A DNA stretch of 64,000 bases from Hydractinia symbiolongicarpus (taxonomy: Eukaryota > Cnidaria > Hydrozoa > Anthoathecata > Hydractiniidae): assembly GCF_029227915.1 (NCBI RefSeq), contig NC_079882.1:1-64000 (forward strand), read 5' to 3'. Position 1 is the first letter of the stretch. Each line of letters opens with the position of its first letter. Position numbers and translations under genes: made by a program. Shown piece after piece: positions 13,201 through 26,843 of this stretch. The notes under the pieces were generated by a model. It had not been told where the DNA came from. It was given only the letters and a program-made list of their open reading frames with translations, and ran no database searches.

Positions 13201-16200
13201 CGGGATTTACGGGAAATCGCGGGTTTTCGTTTGCCGGCGATTAAACTTCTTTTATTCAGCGTCTCATCAAAAATGAAAACATTTTTGAAAATTACAAGTC
13301 TCATGCGCTTTAGTAATGAAAAAATAATTTAAAAAATCGTTCGGGAAATGAGTTTACTCCCTGGGTACTTTCTTTGTATACTTTTGACTATACGGGCCGA
13401 GTCCGAGATTTACGGGAAATCGCGTGTTTTCGTTTGCCGGCGATTAAACTTCTTTTTTTCAGCGTCTCACCAAAAATAAATTTTTTTTTGAAAACTACAA
13501 GTCTCATGCGTTTTACTGGTGAAAAAATAATTTAAAAAATCGTTCGGAAAATGAGTTTACTCCCTGGGTAATTTCTTTGTATACTTTTGACTATACGGGC
13601 CGAGTTCGGGATTTACGGGAAATCGCAGGTTTTCGTTTGCCGGCGATTAAACTTCTTTTATTCAGCGTCTCATCAAAACTGAAAACATTTTTGAAAATTA
13701 CAAGTCTCATGCGATTTACTGGTAAAAAAATAATTTAAAAAATCGTTCAAGAAATGAGTTTACTCCCTGGGTACTTTCTTTGTATACTTCTGACTAAACG
13801 GGCCGAGTCAGGGATTTACGGCAAATCGCGGGTTTACGTTTGCCGGCGATTAAACTTCCTTTTGTCAGCGTCTCATTAAAAATGAAAACAATTTTGAAAA
13901 CTACAAGTCTCATGCGTTTTTGTGCTGAAAAAATAATTTAAAAAATCGTTCGGAAAATGAGTTTACTCCCTGGGTAATTTCTTTGTATACTTTTGACTAT
14001 ACGGGCCGAGTCCGGGATTTACGGGAAATCGCGGGTTTTCGTTTGCCGGCGATTAAACTTCTTTTAATCAGCGTCTCATCGAAAATGAACATTTTTTTGA
14101 AAACTACAAGTCTCATGCGTTTTAGTGATGTAATAATAATTTAAAAAATCGTTCGGGAAATGAGTTTACTCCCTGGGTACTTTCTTTGTATACTTTTGAC
14201 TATACGGGCCGAGTCCGAGATTTACGGGAAATCGCGTGTTTTCGTTTGCCGGCGATTAAACTTCTTTTTTTCAGCGTCTCATCAAAAATAAAATTTTTTT
14301 TGAAAACTACAAGTCTCATGCGTTTTACTGGTGAAAAAATAATTTAAAAAATCGTTCGGAAAATGAGTTTACTCCCTGGGTAATTTCTTTATATACTTTT
14401 GACTATATGGGCCGAGTTCGGGATTTACGGGAAATCGCAGGTTTTCGTTTGCCGGCGATTAAACTTCTTTTATTCAGCGTCTCACCAAAAATGAAATCAT
14501 TTTTTAACATTACAAGTCCCATGCGTTTTAGTAATGAAAAAATAATTTAAAAAATCGTTCGGGAAATGATTTTACTCCCTGGGTACCTTCTTTGTATACT
14601 TTTGACTATACGGGTCGACTCCGGGGTTTACGGGAAATCGCGTGTTTTCGTTTGCCGGCGATTAAACTTTTTTTATTCAGCGTACCATCGAAAATGAAAA
14701 ATTTTTTGAAAACTACAAGTTTCATGCGTTTTAGTGATGAAAAAATAATTTAAAAAATCGTTCGTAAAATGGGTTTACTCCCGGGGTACTTTCTTTGTGT
14801 ACTTTCGACTATACGGGCCGAGTTCGGGATTTACGGGAAATCGCAGGTTTTTGTTTGCCGGCGATTAAACTTCTTTTATTCAGCGTCTCACCAAAAATGA
14901 AATCATTTTTTAAAATTACAAGTCCCATGCGTTTTAGTATGGAAAAAATAATTTAAAAAATCGTTCGGGAAATGATTTTACTCCCTGGGTACCTTCTTTG
15001 TATACTTTTGACTATACGGGTCGACTCCGGGGTTTACAGGAAATCGCGTGTTTTCGTTTGCCGGCGATTAAACTTTTTTTATTCAGCGTACCATCGAAAA
15101 TGAAAATTTTTTTGAAAACTACAAGTTTCATGCGTTTTAGTGATGAAAAAATAATTTAAGAAATCGTTCGGGAAATGAGTTTACTCCCTGGGTACTTTCT
15201 TTGTATACTTTTGACTATACGGGCCGCGTCCGGGATTTACGGGAAATCGCGGGTTTTCGTTTGCCGGCGATTAAACTTATTTTATTCAGGATCTCAAAAA
15301 AAATGAAAACATTTTTGACAACTACAAGTCTCATGCGTTTTACTGGTGAAAAAATAATTTAAAAAATCGTTCGGGAAATGGGTTTACTCCCGGGGTACTT
15401 TCTTTGTGTACTTTTGACTATACGGGCCGACTCCGGGGTTTACAGGAAATCGCGGGTTTTCGTTTGCCGGCGATTAAACTTCTTTTATTCAGTGTCTCAT
15501 CAAAAATGAAAACATTTTTTAAAACTACAAGTCTCATCCGTTTTAGTGCTGAAAAAATAATTTAAAAAATCGTTCGGGAAATGCGTTTACTCCCTGCGTA
15601 CCTTCTTTATATACTTTTGACTATACGGGCCGAGTCCGGGATTTACGGGAAATCGCGGGTTTTGGTTTGCCGGCGATTAAACTTATTTTATTCAGCGTCT
15701 CAAAAAAAAATGAAAACATTTTTGAAAACTACAAGTCTCATGCGTTTTACTGGTGAAAAAATAATTTAAAAAATCGTTCGGGAAATGGGTTTACCCCCTG
15801 GGTACTTTCTTTGTGTACTTTTGACTATACGGGCCGAGTCCGGGATTTACGGAAACTCGCGGGTTTTCGTTTGCCGGCAATTAAACTTCTTTTATTCAGC
15901 GTCTCATCAAAAATGAAAACATTTTTGAAAACTACAAGTCTCATGCGTTTTACTGGTGAAAAAATAATTTAAAAAATCGTTCCGGGAAATGAGTTTACTC
16001 CCTGGGTACTTTCTTTGTATACTTCTGACTAAACGGGCCGAGTCAGGGACTTACGGGAAATCGCGGGTTTCCGTTTGCCGGCGATTAAACTTCTTTTTGT
16101 CAGCGTCTCTTTAAAAATGAAAACATTTTTGAAAACTACAAGTCTCATGCGTTTTAGTGCTGAAAAAATAATTTAAAAAATCGTTCGGAAAATGAGTTTA

Positions 16201-19200
16201 CTCCCTGCGTAATTTCTTTGTATACGTTTGACTATACGGGCCGAGTCCGGGATTTACGGGAAATCGCGGGTTTTCGTTTGCCGGCGATTAAACTTCTTTT
16301 ATTCAGCGTCTCATCAAAAATTAAAACATTTTTGAAAATTACAAGTCTCATGCGATTTACTGGTAAAAAAATAATTTAAAAAATCGTTCGGGAAATGAGT
16401 TTACTCCCTGGGTACTTTCTTTGTATACTTCTGACTAAATTGTCCGAGTCAGGGATTTACGGGAAATCACGGGTTTCCGTTTGCCGGCGATTAAACTTCT
16501 TTTTGTCAGCGTCTCATTAAAAATGAAAACATTTTTGAAAACTACAAGTCTCATGCGTTTTAGTGCCGAAAAAATAATTTAAAAAATCGTTCAGAAAAAG
16601 AGTTTAATCCCTGGGTAATTTCTTTGTATACTTTTGACTATACGGGCCGAGTCAGGATTTACGGGAAATCGCGGGTTTTCGTTTGCCGGCGATTAAACTT
16701 CTTTTATTCAGCGTCTCATCGAAAATGAAAACATTTTTGAAAATTACAAGTCTCATACGTTTTAGTAATGAAAAAATAATTTAAAAAAACGTTCGGGAAA
16801 TGAGTTTACTCCCTGGGTACCTTCTTTGTATACTTTTGACTATTCGGGTCGACTCCGGGGTTTACGGGAAATCGCGTGTTTTCGTTTGCCGGCGTTTAAC
16901 TTCTTTTATTCACCGTCTCATCAAAAATGAAAACATTTTTGAAAACTACAAGTCTTATGCGTTTTAGTGATGAAAAAATGATTTAAAAATTCGTTCGGGA
17001 AATGAGTTTACTCCCTGGGTACTTTCTTTGTATACTTTTGACTATACGGGCCGAGTCCGGGATTTACGGGAAATCGCGTGTTTTCGTTTGCCGGCGATTA
17101 AACTCCTTTTTTTCAGCGTCTCATCAAAAATAAAAATTTTTTTAAAAACTACAAGTCTCATGCGTTTTACTGGTGAAAAAATAATTTAAAAAATCGTTCC
17201 GGGAAATGAGTTTACTCCCTGGGTACTTTCTTTGTATACTTCTGACTAAAAGGACCGAGTCAGGGACTTACGGGAAATCGCGGGTTTCCGTTTGCCGGCG
17301 ATTAAACTTCTTTTTGTCAGTGTCTCCTTAAAAATGAAAACATTTTTGAAAACTACAAGTCTCATGCGTTTTAGTGCTGAAAAAATAATTTAAAAAATCG
17401 TTCGGAAAATGAGTTTACTCCCTGGGTACTTTCTTTGTGTACTTTTGACTATACGGGCCGAGTCCGGGATTTACGGAAAATCGCGGGTTTTCGTTTGCCG
17501 GCAATTAAACTTCTTTTATTCAGCGTCTCATCAAAAATGAAAACATTTTTGAAAACTACAAGTCTCATGCGTTTTAGTGATGAAAAAATTATTTAAAAAA
17601 TCGTTCAGGAAATGCGTTTACTCCCTGGTTACTTTCTTTGTAAACTTTTGACTATGCGGGCCGGGTCTGGGATTTACGGGAAATCGCGGGTTTTCGTTTG
17701 CCGGCAATTAAACTTCTTTTATTCAGCGTCTCATCAAAAATGAAAACATTTTTGAAAACTACAAGTCTCATGCGTTCTACTGGTGAAAAAATAATTTAAA
17801 AAATCGTTCCGGGAAATGAGTTTACTCCCTGGGTACTTTCTTTGTATACTTCTGACTAAACGGGCCGAGTCAAGGACTTACGGGAAATCGCGGGTTTCCG
17901 TTTGCCGGCGATTAAACTTCTTTTTGTCAGCGTCTCCTTAAAAATGAAAACATTTTTTAAAACTACAAGTCTCATGCGTTTTAGTGCTGAAAAAATAATT
18001 TAAAAAATCGTTCGGAAAATGAGTTAACTCCCTGTGTAATTTCTTTGTATACGTTTGACTATACGGGCCGAGTCCGGGATTTACGGGAAATCGCGGGTTT
18101 TCGTTTGCCGGCGATTAAACTTCTTTTATTCAGCGTCTCATCAAAAATTAAAACATTTTTGAAAATTACAAGTCTCATGCGATTTACTGGTAAAAAAATA
18201 ATTTAAAAAATCGTTCGGGAAATGAGTTTACTCCCTGGGTACTTTCTTTGTATACTTCTGACTAAACTGTCCGAGTCAGGGATTTACGGGAAATCGCGGG
18301 TTTCCGTTTGCCGGCGATTAAACTTCTTTTTGTCAGCGTCTCATTAAAAATGAAAACATTTTTGAAAACTACAAGTCTCATGCGTTTTAGTGCCGAAAAA
18401 GTAATTTAAAAAATCGTTCAGAAAAAGAGTTTACTCCCTGGGTAATTTCTTTGTATACTTTTGACTATACGGGCCGAGTCCGGGATTTACGGGAAATCGC
18501 GGGTTTTCGTTTGCCGGCGATTAAACTTCTTTTATTCAGCGTCTCATCGAAAATGAAAAAATATTTGAAAATTACAAGTCTCATACGTTTTAGTAATGAA
18601 AAAATAATTTAAAAAAACGTTCGGGAAATGAGTTTACTCCCTGGGTACCTTCTTTGTATACTTTTGACTATTCGGGTCGACTCCGGGGTTTACGGGAAAT
18701 CGCGTGTTTTCGTTTGCCGGCGTTTAACTTCTTTTATTCACCGTCTCATCAAAAATGAAAACATTTTTGAAAACTACAAGTCTCATGCGTTTTACTGGTG
18801 AAAAAATAATTTAAAAAATCGTTCCGGGAAATGAGTTTACTCCCTGGGTACTTTCTTTGTATACTTCTGACTAAAAGGGCCGAGTCAGGGACTTACGGGA
18901 AATCGCGGGTTTCCGTTTGCCGGCGATTAAACTTCTTTTTGTCAGCGTCTCCTTAAAAATGAAAACATTTTTGAAAACTACAAGTCTCATGCGTTTTAGT
19001 GCTGAAAAAATAATTTAAAAAATCGTTCGGAAAATGAGTTTACTCCCTGGGTAATTTCTTTGTATACTTCCGACTAAACGGGCCGAGTCCGGGATTTACG
19101 GGAAATTGCGGGTTTTCGTTTGCCGGCGATTAAACTTCTTTTTGTCAGCGTCTCATTAAAAATGAAAACATTTTTGAAAGCTACAAGTCTCATGCGTTTT

Positions 19201-22200
19201 AGTGCTGAAAAAATAATTTAAAAAATCGTTCGGAAAATGAGTTTACTCCCTGGGTAATTTCTTTGTATACTTTTGACTATACGGGCCGAGTTCGGGATTT
19301 ACGGGAAATCGCAGGTTTTCGTTTGCCGGCGATTAAACTTCTTTTATTCAGCGTCTCACCAAAAATGAAATCATTTTTTAACATTACAAGTCCCATGCGT
19401 TTTAGTAATAAAAAAATAATTTAAAAAATCGTTCGGGAAATGATTTTACTCCCTGGGTACCTTCTTTGTATACTTTTGACTGTACGGGTCGACTCCGGGG
19501 TTTACGGGAAATCGCGTGTTTTCGTTTGCCGGCGATTAAACTTTTTTTATTCAGCGTACCATCGAAAATGAAAAATTTTTTGAAAACTACAAGTTTCATG
19601 CGTTTTAGTGATGAAAAAATAATTTAAAAAATCGTTCGAGAAATGAGTTTACTCCCTGGGTACTTTCTTTGTATACTTTTGACTATACGGGCCGAGTCCG
19701 GGATTTACGGGAAATCGCGGGTTTTCGTTTGCCGGCGATTAAACTTATTTTATTCAGGGTCTCAAAAAAAATGAAAACATTTTTGACAACTACAAGTCTC
19801 ATGCGTTTTACTGGTGAAAAAATAATTTAAAAAATCGTTCGGGAAATGGGTTTACTCCCGGGGTACTTTCTTTGTGTACTTTTGACTATACGGGCCGAGT
19901 TCGGGATTTACGGGAAATCGCAGGTTTTCGTTTGCCGGCGATTAAACTTCTTTTATTCAGCGTCTCACCAAAAATGAAATCATTTTTTAAAATTACAAGT
20001 CCCATGCGTTTTAGTAATGAAAAAATAATTTAAAAAATCGTTCGGGAAATGATTTTACTCCCTGGGTACCTTCTTTGTATACTTTTGACTATACGGGTCG
20101 ACTCCGGGGTTTACGGGAAATCGCGTGTTTTCGTTTGCCGGCGATTAAACTTTTTTTATTCAGCGTACCATCGAAAATGAAAAATTTTTTGAAAACTACA
20201 AGTTTCATGCGTTTTAGTGATGAAAAAATAATTTAAGAAATCGTTCGGGAAATGAGTTTACTCCCTGGGTACTTTCTTTGTATACTTTTGACTATACGGG
20301 CCGAGTCCGGGATTTACGGGAAATCGCGGGTTTTCGTTTGCCGGTGATTAAACTTATTTTATTCAGGGTCTCAAAAAAAATGAAAACATTTTTGACAACT
20401 ACAAGTCTCATGCGTTTTACTGGTGAAAAAATAATTTAAAAAATCGTTCGGGAAATGGGTTTACTCCCGGGGTACTTTCTTTGTGTACTTTTGACTATAC
20501 GGGCCGACTCCGGGGTTTACAGGAAATCGCGGGTTTTCGTTTGCCGGCGATTAAACTTCTTTTATTCAGTGTCTCATCAAAAATGAAAACATTTTTTAAA
20601 ACTACAAGTCTCATCCGTTTTAGTGCTGAAAAAATAATTTAAAAAATCGTTCGGGAAATGCGTTTACTCCCTGCGTACCTTCTTTATATACTTTTGACTA
20701 TACGGGCCGAGTCCGGGATTTACGGGAAATCGCGGGTTTTGGTTTGCCGGCGATTAAACTTATTTTATTCAGCGTCTCAAAAAAAAATGAAAACATTTTT
20801 GAAAACTACAAGTCTCATGCGTTTTACTGGTGAAAAAATAATTTAAAAAATCGTTCGGGAAATGGGTTTACCCCCTGGGTACTTTCTTTGTGTACTTTTG
20901 ACTATACGGGCCGAGTCCGGGATTTACGGAAAATCGCGGGTTTTCGTTTGCCGGCAATTAAACTTCTTTTATTCAGCGTCTCATCAAAAATGAAAACATT
21001 TATGAAAACTACAAGTCTCATGCGTTTTACTGGTGAAAAAATAATGTAAAAAATCGTTCGGGAAATGGGTTTACTCCCTGGGTACTTTCTTTGTGTACTT
21101 TTGACTATACGGGCCGAGTCCGGGATTTACGGAAAATCGCGGGTTTTCGTTTGCCGGCAATTAAACTTCTTTTATTCAGCGTCTCATCAAAAATGAAAAC
21201 ATTTTTGAAAACTACAAGTCTCATGCGTTTTAGTGATGAAAAAATTATTTAAAAAATCGTTCAGGAAATGAGTTTACTCCCTGGGTACTTTCTTTGTAAA
21301 CTTTTGACTATGCGGGCCGGGTCTGGGATTTACGGGAAATCGCGGGTTTTCGTTTGCCGGCAATTAAACTTCTTTTATTCAGCGTCTCATCAAAAATGAA
21401 AACATTTTTGAAAACTACAAGTCTCATGCGTTTTACTGGTGAAAAAATAATTTAAAAAATCGTTCCGGGAAATGAGTTTACTCCCTGGGTACTTTCTTTG
21501 TATACTTCTGACTAAACGGGCCGAGTCAGGGACTTACGGGAAATCGCGGGTTTCCGTTTGCCGGCGATTAAACTTCTTTTTGTCAGCGTCTCTTTAAAAA
21601 TGAAAACATTTTTGAAAACTACAAGTCTCATGCGTTTTAGTGCTGAAAAAATAATTTAAAAAATCGTTCGGAAAATGAGTTTACTCCCTGCGTAATTTCT
21701 TTGTATACGTTTGACTATACGGGCCGAGTCCGGGATTTACGGGAAATCGCGGGTTTTCGTTTGCCGGCGATTAAACTTCTTTTATTCAGCGTCTCATCAA
21801 AAATTAAAACATTTTTGAAAATTACAAGTCTCATGCGATTTACTGGTAAAAAAATAATTTAAAAAATCGTTCGGGAAATGAGTTTACTCCCTGGGTACTT
21901 TCTTTGTATACTTCTGACTAAACTGTCCGAGTCCGGGATTTACGGGAAATCGCGGGTTTTCCTTTGCCGCCGATTAAACTTATTTTATTCAGCGTCTCAA
22001 AAAAAATGAAAACATTTTTGAAAACTACAAGTCTCATGCGTTTTACTGGTGAAAAAATAATTTAAAAAATCGTTCAGAAAAAGAGTTTACTCCCTGGGTA
22101 ATTTCTTTGTATACTTTTGACTATACGGGCCGAGTCAGGATTTACGGGAAATCGCGGGTTTTTGTTTGCCGGCGATTAAACTTCTTTTATTCAGCGTCTC

Positions 22201-22450
22201 ATCGAAAATGAAAACATTTTTGAAAATTACAAGTCTCACACGTTTTAGTAATGAAAAAATAATTTAAAAAAACGTTCGGGAAATGAGTTTACTCCCTGGG
22301 TACCTTCTTTGTATACTTTTGACTATTCGGGTCGACTCCGGGGTTTACGGGAAATCGCGTGTTTTCGTTTGCCGGCGTTTAACTTCTTTTATTCACCGTC
22401 TCATCAAAAATGAAAACATTTTTGAAAACTACAAGTCTCATGCGTTTTAG
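10300..22450 (+). repeat. Long-range higher-order repetition, 25-monomer (5077-bp) offset with extra block copies
   Basis: A block of several monomers marked by actaaactgtccgag (or actaaattgtccgag) and then gactattcgggtcgac occurs four times. The markers lie near 11360/11762, 16436/16838, 18265/18668 and 21920/22321. The first two copies are 5077 bp apart (25 monomers), as are the near-identical units at 15581 and 20658; other offsets are 9 and 27 monomers. Within it, 10339-10745 is a local dimer duplication (gactatgcgggccgggtctggg twice, 407 bp apart). This indicates several rounds of segmental duplication inside the array. Confidence 0.8.
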
Positions 22451-24407
22451 TGATGAAAAAATGATTTAAAAATTCGTTCGGGAAATGAGTTTACTCCCTG
22501 GGTACTTTCTTTGTAAACTTTTGACTATACGGGCCGAGTCCGGGATTTACGGGAAATCGCGTGTTTTCGTTTGCCGGCGATTAAACTCCTTTTTTTCAGC
22601 GTCTCATCAAAAATAAAAATTTTTTTAAAAACTACAAGTCTCATGCGTTTTACTGGTGAAAAAATAATTTAAAAAATCGTTCCGGGAAATGAGTTTACTC
22701 CCTGGGTACTTTCTTTGTATACTTCTGACTAAAAGGGCCGAGTCAGGGACTTACGGGAAATCGCGGGTTTCCGTTTGCCGGCGATTAAACTTCTTTTTGT
22801 CAGCGTCTCCTTAAAAATGAAAACATTTTTGAAAACTACAAGTCTCATGCGTTTTAGTGCTGAAAAAATAATTTAAAAAATCGTTCGGAAAATGAGTTTA
22901 CTCCCTGGGTAATTTCTTTGTATACTTCTGACTAAACGGGCCGAGTCCGGGATTTACGGGAAATTGCGGGTTTTCGTTTGCCGGCGATTAAACTTCTTTT
23001 TGTCAGCGTCTCATTAAAAATGAAAACATTTTTGAAAGCTACAAGTCTCATGCGTTTTAGTGCTGAAAAAATAATTTAAAAAATCGTTCGGAAAATGAGT
23101 TTACTCCCTGGGTAATTTCTTTGTATACTTTTGACTATACGGGCCGAGTCCGGGATTTACGGGAAATCGCGTGTTTTCGTTTGCCGGCGATTAAACTCCT
23201 TTTTTTCAGCGTCTCATCAAAAATAAAAAATTTTTTAAAAACTACAAGTCTCATGCGTTTTACTGGTGAAAAAATAATTTAAAAAATCGTTCCGGGAAAT
23301 GAGTTTACTCCCTGGGTACTTTCTTTGTATACTTCTGACTAAAAGGGCCGAGTCAGGGACTTACGGGAAATCGCGGGTTTCCGTTTGCCGGCGATTATAC
23401 TTCTTTTTGTCAGCGTCTCCTTAAAAATGAAAACATTTTTGAAAACTACAAGTCTCATGCGTTTTAGTGCTGAAAAAATAATTTAAAAAATCGTTCGGAA
23501 AATGAGTTTACTCCCTGGGTAATTTCTTTGTATACTTCTGACTAAACGGGCCGAGTCCGGGATTTACGGGAAATTGCGGGTTTTCGTTTGCCGGCGATTA
23601 AACTTCTTTTTGTCAGCGTCTCATTAAAAATGAAAACATTTTTGAAAGCTACAAGTCTCATGCGTTTTAGTGCTGAAAAAATAATTTAAAAAATCGTTCG
23701 GAAAATGAGTTTACTCCCTGGGTAATTTCTTTGTATACTTTTGACTATACGGGCCGAGTTCGGGATTTACGGGAAATCGCAGGTTTTCGTTTGCCGGCGA
23801 TTAAACTTCTTTTATTCAGCGTCTCACCAAAAATGAAATCATTTTTTAAAATTACAAGTCCCATGCCTTTTAGTAATGAAAAAATAATTTAAAAAATCGT
23901 TCGGGAAATGATTTTACTCCCTGGGTACCTTCTTTGTATACTTTTGACTATACGGGTCGACTCCGGGGTTTACGGGAAATCGCGTGTTTTCGTTTGCCGG
24001 CGATTAAACTTCTTTTATTCAGTGTCTCATCAAAAATGAAAACATTTTTTAAAACTACAAGTCTCATCCGTTTTAGTGCTGAAAAAATAATTTAAAAAAT
24101 CGTTCGGGAAATGCGTTTACTCCCTGCGTACCTTCTTTATATACTTTTGACTATACGGGCCGACTCCGGGGTTTACGGGAAATCGCGTGTTTTCGTTTAC
24201 CGGCGAATAAACCTCTTTTATTCCATGTCTCATCAAAAATGAAAAATTTTTTGAAAACTACAAGTCTCATGCGTTTTAGTGATGAAAAAATAATTTAAAA
24301 AATCGTTCGGGAAATGAGTTTACTCCCTGGGTACTTTCTCTGTATACTTTTGACTATACGGGCCGAGTCCGGGATTTGCGGGAAATCGCGGGTTTTCGTT
24401 TGCCGGC

Positions 24408-26843
24408 GATTAAACTTATTTTATTCAGCGTCTCATAAAAAATGAAAACATTTTTGAAAACTACAAGTCTCATGCGTTTTACTGGTGAAAAAATAATTTA
24501 AAAAATCGTTCCGGAAATGGGTTTACTCCCTGGGTACTTTCTTTATATACTTTTGAGTATACGGGCCGAGTCCGGGATTTACGGGAAATCGCGGGTTTTC
24601 GTTTGCCGGCAATTAAACTTCTTTTATTCAGCGTCTCATCAAAAATGAAAACATTTTTGAAAATCACAAGTCTCATGCGATTTACTGCTAAAAAATAATT
24701 TAAAAAATCGTTCGGGAAATGAGTTTACTCCCTGGGTACTTTCTTTGTATACTTCTGACTAAACGGTCCGAGTCAGGGATTTACGGGAAATCGCGGGTTT
24801 CCGTTTGCCGGCGATTAAACTTCTTTTATTCAGCGTCTCATCGAAAATGAAAAAAGTTTTGAAAACAACAAGTCTCATGCGCTTTAGTGATAAAAAAATA
24901 ATTTAAAAAATCGTTCGGGAAATGAGTTTACTCCCTGGGTACTTTCTTTGTATACTTTTGACTATACGGGCCGAGTCCGGGATTTACGGGAAATCGCGGG
25001 TTTTGGTTTGCCGGCGATTAAACTTATTTTATTCAGCGTCTCAAAAAAAATGAAAACATTTTTGAAAACTACAAGTCTCATGCGTTTTACTGGTGAAAAA
25101 ATAATTTAAAAAATCGTTCGGGAAATGGGTTTACTCCCTGGGTACTTTCTTTGTATACTTTTGACTATACGGGCCGAGTCCGGGATTTACGGGAAATCGC
25201 GTGTTTTCGTTTGCCGGCGATTAAACTCCTTTTTTTCAGCGTCTCATCAAAAATAAAATTTTTTTTGAAAACTACAAGTCTCATGCGTTTTACTGGTGAA
25301 AAAATAATTTAAAAAATCGTTCCGGGAAATGAGTTTACTCCCTGGGTAATTTCTTTGTATACTTCTGACTAAAAGGGCCGAGTCAGGGACTTACGGGAAA
25401 TCGCGGGTTTCCGTTTGCCGGCGATTAAACTTCTTTTTGTCAGCGTCTCCTTAAAAATGAAAACATTTTTGAAAACTACAAGTCTCATGCGTTTTAGTGC
25501 TGAAAAAATAATTTAAAAAATCGTTCGGAAAATGAGTTTACTCCCTGGGTAATTTCTTTGTATACTTCTGACTAAACGGGCCGAGTCCGGGATTTACGGG
25601 AAATTGCGGGTTTTCGTTTGCCGGCGATTAAACTTATTTTATTCAGCGTCTCATAAAAAATGAAAACATTTTTGAAAACTACAAGTCTCATGCGTTTTAC
25701 TGGTGAAAAAATAATTTAAAAAATCGTTCCGGAAATGGGTTTACTCCCTGGGTACTTTCTTTATATACTTTTGAGTATACGGGCCGAGTCCGGGATTTAC
25801 GGGAAATCGCGGGTTTTCGTTTGCCGGCAATTAAACTTCTTTTATTCAGCGTCTCATCAAAAATGAAAACATTTTTGAAAATCACAAGTCTCATGCGATT
25901 TACTGCTAAAAAATAATTTAAAAAATCGTTCGGGAAATGAGTTTACTCCCTGGGTACTTTCTTTGTATACTTCTGACTAAACGGTCCGAGTCAGGGATTT
26001 ACGGGAAATCGCGGGTTTCCGTTTGCCGGCGATTAAACTTCTTTTATTCAGCGTCTCATCGAAAATGAAAAAAGTTTTGAAAACTACAAGTCTCATGCGT
26101 TTTAGTGATAAAAAAATAATTTAAAAAATCGTTCGGGAAATGAGTTTACTCCCTGGGTACTTTCTTTGTATACTTTTGACTATACGGGCCGAGTCCGGGA
26201 TTTACGGGAAATCGCGGGTTTTGGTTTGCCGGCGATTAAACTTATTTTATTCAGCGTCTCAAAAAAAATGAAAACATTTTTGAAAACTACAAGTCTCATG
26301 CGTTTTACTGGTGAAAAAATAATTTAAAAAATCGTTCGGGAAATGGGTTTACTCCCTGGGTACTTTCTTTGTATACTTTTGACTATACGGGCCGAGTCCG
26401 GGATTTACGGGAAATCGCGTGTTTTCGTTTGCCGGCGATTAAACTCCTTTTTTTCAGCGTCTCATCAAAAATAAAATTTTTTTTGAAAACTACAAGTCTC
26501 ATGCGTTTTACTGGTGAAAAAATAATTTAAAAAATCGTTCCGGGAAATGAGTTTACTCCCTGGGTACTTTCTTTGTATACTTCTGACTAAAAGGGCCGAG
26601 TCAGGGACTTACGGGAAATCGCGGGTTTCCGTTTGCCGGCGATTAAACTTCTTTTTGTCAGCGTCTCCTTAAAAATGAAAACATTTTTGAAAACTACAAG
26701 TCTCATGCGTTTTAGTGCTGAAAAAATAATTTAAAAAATCGTTCGGAAAATGAGTTTACTCCCTGGGTAATTTCTTTGTATACTTCTGACTAAACGGGCC
26801 GAGTCCGGGATTTACGGGAAATTGCGGGTTTTCGTTTGCCGGC
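24408..26843 (+). repeat. Higher-order repeat: 6-monomer (1218-bp) direct tandem duplication
   Basis: The block 24408-25625 is repeated immediately at 25626-26843 with an offset of exactly 1218 bp. The shared variants are ctcataaaaaatg, gagtatacgggccgag, aaaatcacaag, gctaaaaaataattt and ggttttggtttgccgg. Only a few substitutions separate the copies, for example gcgctttag at about 24880 against gcgttttag in the second copy, and gtaatttc against gtactttc. It is therefore recent. Confidence 0.9.
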